Below, one piece after another: positions 52,530 through 60,244 of a stretch of 64,000 nucleotides of DNA. The stretch's first letter is position 1, and each line of letters opens with the position of its first letter. The translations under genes and the position numbers were made by a program. The notes beneath the pieces were generated by a model. It was not told the DNA's origin. It did no database searches and worked only from the letters and a program-made list of their open reading frames with translations. Source of the DNA: Pseudomonas alloputida (GTDB taxonomy: Bacteria > Pseudomonadota > Gammaproteobacteria > Pseudomonadales > Pseudomonadaceae); the NCBI RefSeq assembly GCF_021283545.2, contig NZ_CP128540.1:2825501-2889500 (forward strand). Direction: 5' to 3'.

Positions 52530-53790
52530 ATGAGCATGAAGACACTGTTGATCGCCACCCTGGTGCTGGGCGCCGGTGCGGCTGCACAGGCCGTAGCGAA
52601 TGACGATGCGCAGGTACGCCTGGGCGAGTACCTGGCCCGCGCCGGTGACTGCGTGGCCTGCCATACCGCCAAAGGCGGCAAACCCTTTGCCGGCGGGTTG
52701 CCGATGGAAACGCCGATTGGCACGGTGTACTCCACCAACATCACCCCGGCGGCCAGTGGCATTGGCCAGTACAGCTTCGAAGACTTCGACCAGGCCGTAC
52801 GCAGGGGGATCGGCAAGGACGGCAGTACGCTCTATCCGGCCATGCCATACCCGTCGTATGCGCGGGTCAGCGAGCAGGACATGCAGGCGCTCTACGCCTA
52901 TTTCATGAAGGGCGTGGCGCCTGTCGAGCAGGCGAACAAGGCCTCTGACATTCCCTGGCCGCTGAGCATGCGCTGGCCACTGGCAATCTGGCGCGGCGTG
53001 TTCGCACCAGAGGCCAAGCCCTGGCAGGCATCGGCGACAGCTGACCCTGTGGTGAACCGCGGTGCGTACCTGGTCGAGGGCCTTGGGCATTGTGGCGCTT
53101 GTCATACGCCGCGGGCGCTGACCATGCAGGAGAAGGCTCTGAGTGCGGCCGATGGCGAGCAGTTTCTGGCCGGCAGCGCGCCGCTGGAAGGCTGGATTGC
53201 CAAGAACCTGCGTGGCGATCGGCGATCACAAAGACGGCCTGGGCAGCTGGAGCGAAGCGCAGTTGGTGCAGTTTCTCAAGACTGGGCGCAGTGATCGCAG
53301 CGCCGTGTTCGGCGGCATGAGCGATGTGGTCGAGCACAGCATGCAGCACATGAGTGATGCCGACCTGACCGCTATCGCCCGCTACCTGAAAACCCTGCCG
53401 CCGAGTAATCCGGATGACCAGCTACATGTGTACGACAAGCAGGTAGCCGATGCGCTATGGAAGGGTGACGACAGCAAGCCTGGGGCGGCGGTGTACATCG
53501 ACAACTGCGCGGCCTGCCACCGCACCGACGGGCAGGGCTACACCCGCGTGTTCCCGGCTTTGGCCGGCAACCCGGTGGTGCAGACTGCGGATGCCACGTC
53601 GCTGATCCATGTGGTGCTCGCCGGTGGCACGGTACCGGCAACGCACAGTGCACCGTCGAACTTCACCATGCCGGCTTTCGGCTGGCGCCTGAGTGACCAG
53701 GAGGTTGCCGAGGTGGTGAATTTCATTCGCAGCAGTTGGGGTAACCAAGGCAGTGCCGTCACCGCCGGTGATGTAAAGTCGCTTCGCTGA
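52530..53790 (+). pseudogene. Gluconate 2-dehydrogenase cytochrome c subunit, frameshifted
   Basis: Membrane-anchored triheme cytochrome c that passes electrons from the flavoprotein to ubiquinone. Signal peptide, then heme sites CVACH (residues about 46-50) and CGACH in the first frame, and CAACH in the second. A tandem duplication of ggcgatc (53214-53220 and 53221-53227) adds 7 bases after NLRGD. The first frame then ends at 53294 after 254 residues, while the rest (HKDGLGSWSEAQLVQFL ... AEVVNFIRSSWG) is in the next frame to 53790. Removing one copy restores RGDHKDGLG and a full subunit of about 417 residues. The third heme and the membrane-anchor end are lost as written. Confidence 0.9.
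53214..53227. repeat. 7-bp tandem duplication causing the gad cytochrome frameshift
   Basis: ggcgatc twice in succession. A length of 7 is not a multiple of three, which explains the frame change exactly. Confidence 0.95.
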
Positions 53791-53820
53791 CGTGTTTTTC
53801 AGCGCCCTCGCCCGTAGGAG

Positions 53821-54148
53821 ATCACCCAGCCCTTCCGGGCTGCGCTGTCGCGCAGCAAACATGAGGTGTACGGCTTCAGTTCCGCAGCGACGCTGACATT
53901 TTGAAAAAGAAAAGGCGGTTGGCCCGGTAGGGCCAGCCGCCTTTTGCTTTGTTAGGGTTCGTGTGCGCGGGACAGAGATCGTAGCCAGCACTGGTGTGTG
54001 TCTGCACACCCGCGTAGGAGAGTGATCCGCACGGTATCGGCGTGAAGTCCCTGTAGGCATCAGCTGATTCAGCTGTGACCACGTATGAGAGAGTGAACCC
54101 TTTCGCCACCGTGTGCCCCGCGCGCCCTTTATCCTGCGAGGATTCATC
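53821..54148 (+). ncRNA. Left-end RNA of IS110 copy A, candidate bridge RNA
   Basis: Non-coding left end with strong structure: agcccttccgggct hairpin at 53827-53840, and a 16-bp stem (53910-53925 with 53930-53945, loop GGTA). Downstream are two segments of the form guide + AGTG: cgtaggag at 54013-54020, identical to the left chromosomal flank 53813-53820, and atgagag at 54085-54091, identical to the element's own right end 55511-55517. In the IS110 family a left-end RNA with a target loop and a donor loop directs insertion. Exact ends of the RNA are not visible. Confidence 0.65.
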
Positions 54149-55477
54149 ATGGCGCGCAAGCCTTCCAAGCAACGCTTTACCGTCGTCCATCCCGATTGCG
54201 CGGCGATCGATGTCGGTGGTCGAGAGCATTTCGTGGCGGTCGATCCCCGGCACGAAAATCCCGTCCAGTCGTTCACGTCCTTTACTGACGACCTGCTCAA
54301 GATGGCTAACTGGCTTGAAAGCCTGGGGATCAAGGTCGTTGCCATGGAATCCACGGGGGTTTATTGGATTCCAATTTACGAGATTCTCAGCGAGCGCGGT
54401 TTTGACGTTTATCTCGTCAATGCCAGAGCAACTCGGCAAATCACGGGCCGTAAATCAGATGTGCTGGATTGCCAGTGGATCTGGCAGCTGATGACTCATG
54501 GACTGCTCAGAGGCGCATTCCGCCCCGATGATCTGACCTGCTGCGTCCGGTCATTGGTCAGGCAGCGTGCTTCCAAAGTGAAAGACCAGGCGCAGACGCT
54601 GAACCGGATGCAAAAGGCCATGAGCCAAATGAACATCCAGCTGGCCAATGTCATCAGTGATATTTCCGGTGTAACTGGCATGAAGATTTTGCGGGCCATC
54701 TGCGCAGGTGAACGGGACCCAGTGCAACTGGCTGAACTAACCGACCGCCGCATCAAGGCAGGCAAGGAGGCTGTCGCTCGGAGTCTTCATGGCAATTGGC
54801 GGCGCGAGCATTTGCATGCGCTAACTCAGGAATTGGCTGCCTATGACTTCCTGGAGCAGCAAATTGCAGATTGTGACGACGCCATAAAAGCCGCGTTAGA
54901 GCAGTTGCCGGTGCTGCAAAACAAGCCAGAGCCATCCAAGAAGCCTTTACGGAGCCCACACCGAAACGGCGCCCAACAGACTGTATTGCATCAGACTTTG
55001 TGGAAAGTTCTTGGCGTGGACCTAACCGCAATTCCAACCATTGGGGTGGACACTGCATTAGTGCTGGCAGGGGAGATCGGTACAGATCTATCACGCTTCC
55101 CGTCCTCACAGCACTTCTGCTCTTGGTTGGGACTGGCTCCCCCTACCCGAATTTCCGGCGGTCATCGACTGGCAGGTGGTGGGCCCAAAATAGTCAATCG
55201 AGCAGCGCAAGCACTCAAGCAGGCTGCATCCAATGCCCGTAACGACAAGGGTTTCATTGGCGCATCGCACCGAGCCAGACTGACTCGAATGGATACCAGC
55301 TGCGCCATCAAAGCCACTGCGCATCAGTTGGCACGTCTGGTGTACAACCTGTTAACCAAGAAGCAGGCTTATGTTGAACAAGGTCTTGAGGAGTTCGAAG
55401 CCAGAAGCCAAGACCGGCAGGTCCGGGCTTTGCTTCGCAAAGCCCGGAAACTGGGGTATCAACTGGTGGCCGCTTGA
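54149..55477 (+). CDS. IS110-family transposase (DEDD)
   Basis: 442 residues from ATG 54149 (MARKPSKQRF), preceded by GCGAGGA; an in-frame start at 54113 would run into the left end. RuvC-like DEDD domain: Asp21 (AAIDVGG), Glu67 (VVAMESTGVYW), Asp104 and Asp107 (GRKSDVLDCQW). C-terminal Transposase_20 domain with AIPTIGVDTALVLAGEIGTD and CSWLGLAPPTRISGGHRLAGG holding the second catalytic Ser region. Intact, so copy A may be active. Confidence 0.95.
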   Translation: MARKPSKQRFTVVHPDCAAIDVGGREHFVAVDPRHENPVQSFTSFTDDLLKMANWLESLGIKVVAMESTGVYWIPIYEILSERGFDVYLVNARATRQITGRKSDVLDCQWIWQLMTHGLLRGAFRPDDLTCCVRSLVRQRASKVKDQAQTLNRMQKAMSQMNIQLANVISDISGVTGMKILRAICAGERDPVQLAELTDRRIKAGKEAVARSLHGNWRREHLHALTQELAAYDFLEQQIADCDDAIKAALEQLPVLQNKPEPSKKPLRSPHRNGAQQTVLHQTLWKVLGVDLTAIPTIGVDTALVLAGEIGTDLSRFPSSQHFCSWLGLAPPTRISGGHRLAGGGPKIVNRAAQALKQAASNARNDKGFIGASHRARLTRMDTSCAIKATAHQLARLVYNLLTKKQAYVEQGLEEFEARSQDRQVRALLRKARKLGYQLVAA

Positions 55478-55517
55478 GTGCTTAGAAAACAATGGGTTGC
55501 ATTTTGTTTGATGAGAG

Positions 55518-55865
55518 ATCACCCAGCCCTTCCGGGCTGCGCTGTCGCACAGCAAACAGGATGCGCATGACGTCAGATCTGCACTGACATCGAGATCTAG
55601 AAAAGCATTCGCCGACTGATCCGGGTAGGTCAGCCGCCGAATACTTTGCTATGGTTCCCAATGCGCGGGAAAGAGGCCGTAGACCGCACTGGTGTGCTGC
55701 TTTGCTCCCGAATGAGAGAGTGGCCCAAATGGCATCGGCGTTAATCCCTGTCGGCACAGCTTGCTGTGACCACGTATAGAAGAGTGAACACTTCGCCGCC
55801 ATTGACCCCGCGCGCCTGTTTTTTTCGCTAGAAAGAACAGTGGGTTATCTTTTGTTTGATAGAAG
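55518..55865 (+). mobile_element. Tandem transposase-less IS110 copy B
   Basis: Directly after copy A's right end, a second diverged left end begins with the same atcacccagcccttccgggctgcgctgtcgc (split here: atcacccagccc, ttccgggctgcgctgtcgc) and runs to gcgcgcctg at about 55820, then joins straight to a right end (gctagaaagaacagtggg ... tttgtttgatagaag). No transposase lies between. Its guide-like segments atgagag (55712-55718) and atagaag (55776-55782), each followed by AGTG, equal its left flank 55511-55517 and its own right end 55859-55865. It could be mobilised by copy A's enzyme, or be a stable RNA gene of a larger element. Confidence 0.75.
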
Positions 55866-55896
55866 CGGGTTTACCCGCGAACACGGGCGAAGCCTG
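55866..55896 (-). repeat. Right half of the REP element split by the IS110 pair
   Basis: cgggtttacccgcgaacacggg follows copy B. With the left half ..cccgtaggag at 53811-53820 it rebuilds the P. putida REP. The gap 55866-56035 has nothing else apart from AT-rich sequence leading to the ptxS promoter. Confidence 0.8.
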
Positions 55897-56035
55897 TGCC
55901 ATCCCTAATCCCGATCCCGTAGATCTAAATCTATTAATATCAATGGCCTATGCAATATTCTTAATGCGATTTAACATTTCCTGTCTTCGTGCCCGACCAA
56001 CGGCCTGTTGACGAACCCGCGCATTTTTGCTGTAT

Positions 56036-56049
56036 TGAAACCGGTTTCA
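56036..56049. promoter_or_regulatory. PtxS operator upstream of ptxS
   Basis: TGAAACCGGTTTCA, 30 nt before the ptxS start; fits autorepression. Confidence 0.92.
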
Positions 56050-56079
56050 TCACTATTAAAACAATCATAAGGAAAACCC

Positions 56080-57099
56080 ATGACCGACGCGCCTGCCCAT
56101 ACCCGCGAACGGGTCACCATCAGTGAAGTGGCGCGTGTTGCTGGCGTTTCCAAAGCCACCGTCTCCCGTTACATCGGTGGCGACCGCCAATTGCTGGCCG
56201 AAGCCACGGCCAAGCGGCTGGAAGAGGTCATCGAACGCCTCGGCTATCGCCCCAACCAGATGGCTCGCGGCCTAAAGCGCGGCCAGACGCGACTGATCGG
56301 CATGCTGGTGGCCGATATCCTCAACCCCTATTCAGTGGCCGTGATGCACGGCGTGGAAACCGCCTGCCGTCAGCATGGTTACAGCCTGGTGGTGTGCAAC
56401 ACCAACCGCGACGACGAGCAGGAGCGTCACCACCTGGTGGCCCTGCAGAGCTACAACGTCGAAGGGCTGATCGTGAACACGCTCGGCCACCACCCCGGCG
56501 AGCTGCTCAACCTGCAGCGTGACATCCCCATGGTGCTGGTCGACCGCCAATTGCCCGAGCTGAATGTGGACCTTGTCGGCCTGGACAATGCTGACGCAGT
56601 CGAGCAGGCCCTGGACCACCTGCAAGCCCAGGGCTACCGCGACATCCTGGCGGTCAGCGAACCCCTCGATGGCACCAGTTCACGCCTGGAGCGGGTGCAG
56701 GCATTCGGCGCGTCGATCAGCCGACGGCCAGGCATGCGTCAGCAGGTACTGGAAATCGGCGCCGGGCTGCAGGGCCAACTGGCTTCGTTTCTTGCCCACA
56801 GTGGTCATGGTCCGCAAGCCATCTTCACCTTCAACGGCGTTGCCACCTTGGCGGTCACCCGGGCGCTGCTCGAGGCCGGGCGCAACCTGGTTGCCGATGT
56901 CGGGCTGATCGCCCTCGACGACCTCGACTGGTACCCCTTGGTCGGCAAAGGCATCACCGCACTGGCCCAGCCCACCGAGCGTATCGGCGTGGCGGCCTTC
57001 GAAAGCCTGCTCGGTCGCTTGCGCGGCGACAGCGGCGCAGCCCGGCGCATCGACTTCAAGGCCAACCTGATCATCCGCGGTTCAACCCAACCCCAGTAA
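56080..57099 (+). CDS. ptxS: PtxS, LacI-family 2-ketogluconate-responsive repressor
   Basis: 339 residues: helix-turn-helix VTISEVARVAGVSKATVSRYIGG, hinge RPNQMARGLKRGQ and sugar-binding domain (MVLVDRQLPELNVDLVGLDN; LIALDDLDWYPLVGKGITALAQP). PtxS in Pseudomonas releases its operators when it binds 2-ketogluconate. Identical operators lie before ptxS, kguE and gad, so all three units form one regulon in this window. Confidence 0.96.
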   Translation: MTDAPAHTRERVTISEVARVAGVSKATVSRYIGGDRQLLAEATAKRLEEVIERLGYRPNQMARGLKRGQTRLIGMLVADILNPYSVAVMHGVETACRQHGYSLVVCNTNRDDEQERHHLVALQSYNVEGLIVNTLGHHPGELLNLQRDIPMVLVDRQLPELNVDLVGLDNADAVEQALDHLQAQGYRDILAVSEPLDGTSSRLERVQAFGASISRRPGMRQQVLEIGAGLQGQLASFLAHSGHGPQAIFTFNGVATLAVTRALLEAGRNLVADVGLIALDDLDWYPLVGKGITALAQPTERIGVAAFESLLGRLRGDSGAARRIDFKANLIIRGSTQPQ

Positions 57100-57135
57100 G
57101 AAAACGGCAGGCTTGCGCCTGCTGTTGATCAAAAA

Positions 57136-57149
57136 TGAAACCGGTTTCA
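57136..57149. promoter_or_regulatory. PtxS operator upstream of kguE
   Basis: TGAAACCGGTTTCA in the short ptxS-kguE gap, ending 14 nt before the kguE ATG, close enough to block initiation or early elongation. Confidence 0.92.
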
Positions 57150-57163
57150 TAAGGACAAGAACA

Positions 57164-57943
57164 ATGCAAGCGAACCCCGTTTCCATCAGTCTCTCCAGCT
57201 ACGGCGCCGACTTTGTGCGCCAACGTGGCCAGGAGCAGTTTCTGGACCTGCTGGCAGCCGCTGGCGTCAGCCGCGTCGAATTGCGCGAAGAATTGTTCGC
57301 CAGCGCACCGGACGCAGCTGCGCTGGGCAGGGTCATTGCCGCGCTGCGCCTGGAATGCCTGTACTCCACCCCCCTTGAACTGTGGACCGCGCAAGGCGTG
57401 CCCGACCCGCTGCTGGTGCAGAAGCTGGAAATAGCCCGGGCGCTTGGCGCAGTGGCGCTGAAGGTTTCCTTGGGGCACTTCGATGAGCACTGCGATGTGA
57501 CGGCCCTGGCGTCGCTGCTGCCTGCGCAGGGGCCTCTGTTGCTGGTGGAAAACGATCAGACCGCACAAGGTGGCAGGATCGAACCGATGCTGCAGTTTTT
57601 CCAGCGTGTCGACCCGCTTGGGCTGCGCCTGGGCATGACGTTCGATATCGGTAACTGGCAGTGGCAGGGCGAGCCTGCGCCGCAAGCTGCAAGGCAGCTA
57701 GGCCGTTGGGTGCGCTATGTGCATTGCAAGGCTGTGCAGCGCCGGGCCGATGGCCGTCTGGTTGCCATACCGCCGCAAGCAGCGGACCTGCAAGCGTGGG
57801 CAGCGCTGATGGCCGAGTTCGCGCCGGGCGTGGTGCGCGCCGTCGAGTACCCCCTGGTGGGCGAAGACCTGCTGGCGCTGACCCGGGCCCAGGTGCGTCA
57901 CCTTTCTGCACTGGGCGCTGCGCAGGAGCTGGACCATGCATGA
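57164..57943 (+). CDS. kguE: KguE, xylose-isomerase-like TIM-barrel protein
   Basis: 259 residues of the sugar phosphate isomerase/epimerase fold: SRVELREELFA, LLLVENDQTAQGGRIEPM, LGMTFDIGNWQWQGE and a C-terminal VVRAVEYPLVGED with metal-ligand residues. KguE belongs to the 2-ketogluconate operon; its exact step is unsettled. Start at 57164 (MQANPVSIS) after AAGGA. Overlaps kguK by 8 nt. Confidence 0.93.
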   Translation: MQANPVSISLSSYGADFVRQRGQEQFLDLLAAAGVSRVELREELFASAPDAAALGRVIAALRLECLYSTPLELWTAQGVPDPLLVQKLEIARALGAVALKVSLGHFDEHCDVTALASLLPAQGPLLLVENDQTAQGGRIEPMLQFFQRVDPLGLRLGMTFDIGNWQWQGEPAPQAARQLGRWVRYVHCKAVQRRADGRLVAIPPQAADLQAWAALMAEFAPGVVRAVEYPLVGEDLLALTRAQVRHLSALGAAQELDHA

Positions 57944-58886
57944 ACATGACGTGCTGTGTTTCGGCGAAACCATGGCCATGTTCGTCGCCGAGCAAGCCGG
58001 TGACCTGGCCGGTGTCGGGCAGTTTGGCAAACGCATCGCCGGCGCCGACAGCAACGTGGCGATCGGCCTGGCGCGGCTGGGCTTCAAGGTGCGCTGGCTG
58101 AGCCGGGTTGGTGACGATTCGCTGGGCCGTTTCGTGCTCGACAGCTTGCGCTGCGAAGGCCTGGACTGTTCCGGTGTCGAGGTGGATGCCAACTACCCGA
58201 CGGGCTTTCAGCTCAAGGCCCGCAGCGAGGATGGCAGCGACCCGGCAGTGGAGTACTTTCGCCGCGGTTCGGCGGCCAGCAGGCTGTCAGCTGCGATGGT
58301 GAGCCCCGTTTGGCTGCAGGCTCGCCACGTGCACGCTACCGGTATTCCGCTGGCGCTGTCGGACAGCTGTCGGGCGCTGTCCCACGCGCTGTTGGACGGG
58401 ATGCGCGCAGCCGGTCGCAGCATATCGTTCGACCCCAACCTGCGCCCCTCGCTGTGGCCCGATCAAAGCAGCATGGTGCGTGAAATCAATGCCCTGGCGG
58501 CCAAGGCCGACTGGGTTTTACCGGGGCTGGAAGAGGGGCGGTTGCTGACCGGTCAGCACACCCCGGCCGATATCGCCGCGTTCTACCTGGACCAAGGGGT
58601 GGAACTGGTGGTGATCAAGCTGGGCGACGCTGGCGCCTACTTCCGCAGCGCCAAGGGCGAAGGGCAGGTAGCCCCCGTGCCAGTCAGCCGCGTGGTGGAC
58701 ACCGTCGGTGCAGGTGATGCCTTTGCCGTCGGTGTGCTCAGCGCGCTACTGGAGGGCCGTCCGGTAGCCGAGGCGGTAGCGCGCGGCAACTGGTGCGGCA
58801 GCCGTGCCGTGCAGTCGCGTGGCGACATGGAAGGGCTGCCGCTGCGCCATGAGCTGGAGGCCTACGACCTGCGCAGAAGCGCATGA
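57936..58886 (+). CDS. kguK: 2-ketogluconate kinase
   Basis: PfkB-family kinase of 316 residues: FGETMAMFVAEQAGDL at the N-terminus, GADSNVAIGLARLG, FDPNLRPSLW, and the C-terminal anion hole and catalytic Asp in VVDTVGAGDAFAVGVLSAL. Phosphorylates 2-ketogluconate to its 6-phosphate in the cytoplasm. Translationally coupled to kguE. Confidence 0.95.
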   Translation: MHEHDVLCFGETMAMFVAEQAGDLAGVGQFGKRIAGADSNVAIGLARLGFKVRWLSRVGDDSLGRFVLDSLRCEGLDCSGVEVDANYPTGFQLKARSEDGSDPAVEYFRRGSAASRLSAAMVSPVWLQARHVHATGIPLALSDSCRALSHALLDGMRAAGRSISFDPNLRPSLWPDQSSMVREINALAAKADWVLPGLEEGRLLTGQHTPADIAAFYLDQGVELVVIKLGDAGAYFRSAKGEGQVAPVPVSRVVDTVGAGDAFAVGVLSALLEGRPVAEAVARGNWCGSRAVQSRGDMEGLPLRHELEAYDLRRSA

Positions 58887-58941
58887 GCCGATCCCGAATC
58901 ACCTGTTGCAACAAAAACAACAAGCTCAGGAGAAACAAACC

Positions 58942-60234
58942 ATGCAAAGCCAAAGCCTGGCACCTCGCCGCTGGTGGTACATCATCCCGATTGTGTTCGT
59001 CACCTACAGCCTGGCGTACCTGGACCGCGCCAACTACGGCTTCGCCGCCGCCTCCGGCATGGCCGAAGACCTGCACATCACCCCGGTGCTGTCTTCGTTG
59101 TTGGGTGCGCTGTTCTTTCTCGGTTACTTCTTCTTCCAGGTGCCCGGCGCCATCTACGCTGAAAAGCGCAGCGTGAAGAAGCTCATCTTCGTCTGCCTGA
59201 TCCTGTGGGGCGGCCTTGCCACGCTTACCGGCATGGTCAGCAACGTCTACATGCTGATCGGCATCCGCTTCCTGCTCGGGGTGGTGGAGGCTGCGGTCAT
59301 GCCGGCCATGCTGGTGTACCTGTGCCATTGGTTCACCCGGGCCGAGCGTTCACGCGCCAACACCTTCCTGATGCTGGGCAACCCGGTGACCATTCTGTGG
59401 ATGTCGGTGGTGTCCGGTTACCTGATCAAGCATTACGACTGGCGCTGGATGTTCATCATCGAAGGCCTGCCTGCCGTGATCTGGGCGTTCTTCTGGTGGC
59501 GCCTGGTGGATGACCGCCCGGCCCAGGTGGCTTGGCTGAGCGAGCAGGAAAAGGCCGCCCTGGCGCAGGCGCTGGCTGCCGAGCAGCAGGGTATCAAGCC
59601 TGTAAAGAACTACCGCGAAGCGTTCCGCTCGCCGCAAGTGATCATCCTGGCGCTGCAGTACTTCTGCTGGAGCATCGGCGTGTATGGCTTCGTGCTGTGG
59701 CTGCCGTCGATCCTCAAGCAGGCGGCGAACGTCGATATCGTGCAGGCCGGCTGGCTGGCCTCGGTGCCTTACCTGGCGGCGGTGCTGGCAATGGTGGGCG
59801 TGTCCTGGGCGTCCGACCGCCTGCAAAAGCGCAAGCGCTTCGTCTGGCCGCCGCTGCTGATTGCCGCGTTGGCGTTCTATGGTTCCTACGCCTTGGGCAG
59901 CGAGCATTTCTGGCTGTCGTATGCATTGCTGGTGGTCGCTGGTGCCTGCATGTACGCCCCTTATGGCCCGTTCTTCGCGATCGTGCCCGAGATCCTGCCG
60001 GCCAACGTCGCAGGCGGCGCCATGGCGCTGATCAACAGCATGGGGGCGCTGGGCTCGTTTGGCGGCTCGTGGCTGGTGGGCTACCTCAATGGGGCTACGG
60101 GCGGGCCCGGCGCCTCTTACCTGTTCATGTGTGGTGCGCTGCTGACTGCAGTGGCGCTTACCGCTGCGCTCAATACTTCCCAGACCTCTGGCCGGGCAAA
60201 GCGCGATAGCTCGCGTCTGGCCATGAACCATTAG
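58942..60234 (+). CDS. kguT: 2-ketogluconate MFS transporter
   Basis: 430 residues, twelve helices, start MQSQSLAPRRWWYIIPIVFVTYSLAYLDRANYGFA, typical of ACS-family sugar-acid symporters, then FLLGVVEAAVMPAMLVYLCHWF. Start at 58942 with CAGGAGAAAC; the earlier frame overlaps kguK and is not used. Brings 2-ketogluconate across the inner membrane. Confidence 0.95.
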   Translation: MQSQSLAPRRWWYIIPIVFVTYSLAYLDRANYGFAAASGMAEDLHITPVLSSLLGALFFLGYFFFQVPGAIYAEKRSVKKLIFVCLILWGGLATLTGMVSNVYMLIGIRFLLGVVEAAVMPAMLVYLCHWFTRAERSRANTFLMLGNPVTILWMSVVSGYLIKHYDWRWMFIIEGLPAVIWAFFWWRLVDDRPAQVAWLSEQEKAALAQALAAEQQGIKPVKNYREAFRSPQVIILALQYFCWSIGVYGFVLWLPSILKQAANVDIVQAGWLASVPYLAAVLAMVGVSWASDRLQKRKRFVWPPLLIAALAFYGSYALGSEHFWLSYALLVVAGACMYAPYGPFFAIVPEILPANVAGGAMALINSMGALGSFGGSWLVGYLNGATGGPGASYLFMCGALLTAVALTAALNTSQTSGRAKRDSSRLAMNH

Positions 60235-60244
60235 GAAACCTGCA

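Larger units (their letters stand above)
53821..55517 (+). mobile_element. IS110-family insertion sequence, copy A (complete)
   Basis: Element with a 328-bp non-coding left end, a DEDD transposase gene and a 40-bp right end (gtgggttgcat-like, ..tttgtttgatgagag). It resembles the REP-targeting IS110 elements of P. putida (ISPpu9/ISPpu10 type; identity not checkable here). No terminal inverted repeats and no target duplication, as usual for IS110. Its left junction is ..cgtaggag|atcaccc; joined to 55866 onwards (cgggtttaccc) this restores the REP seen at 16386. Confidence 0.85.

Noticed and set aside
51225..53105. 626-residue minus-strand open frame opposite gad
   Set aside because: Shadow of the gad flavoprotein and cytochrome genes.
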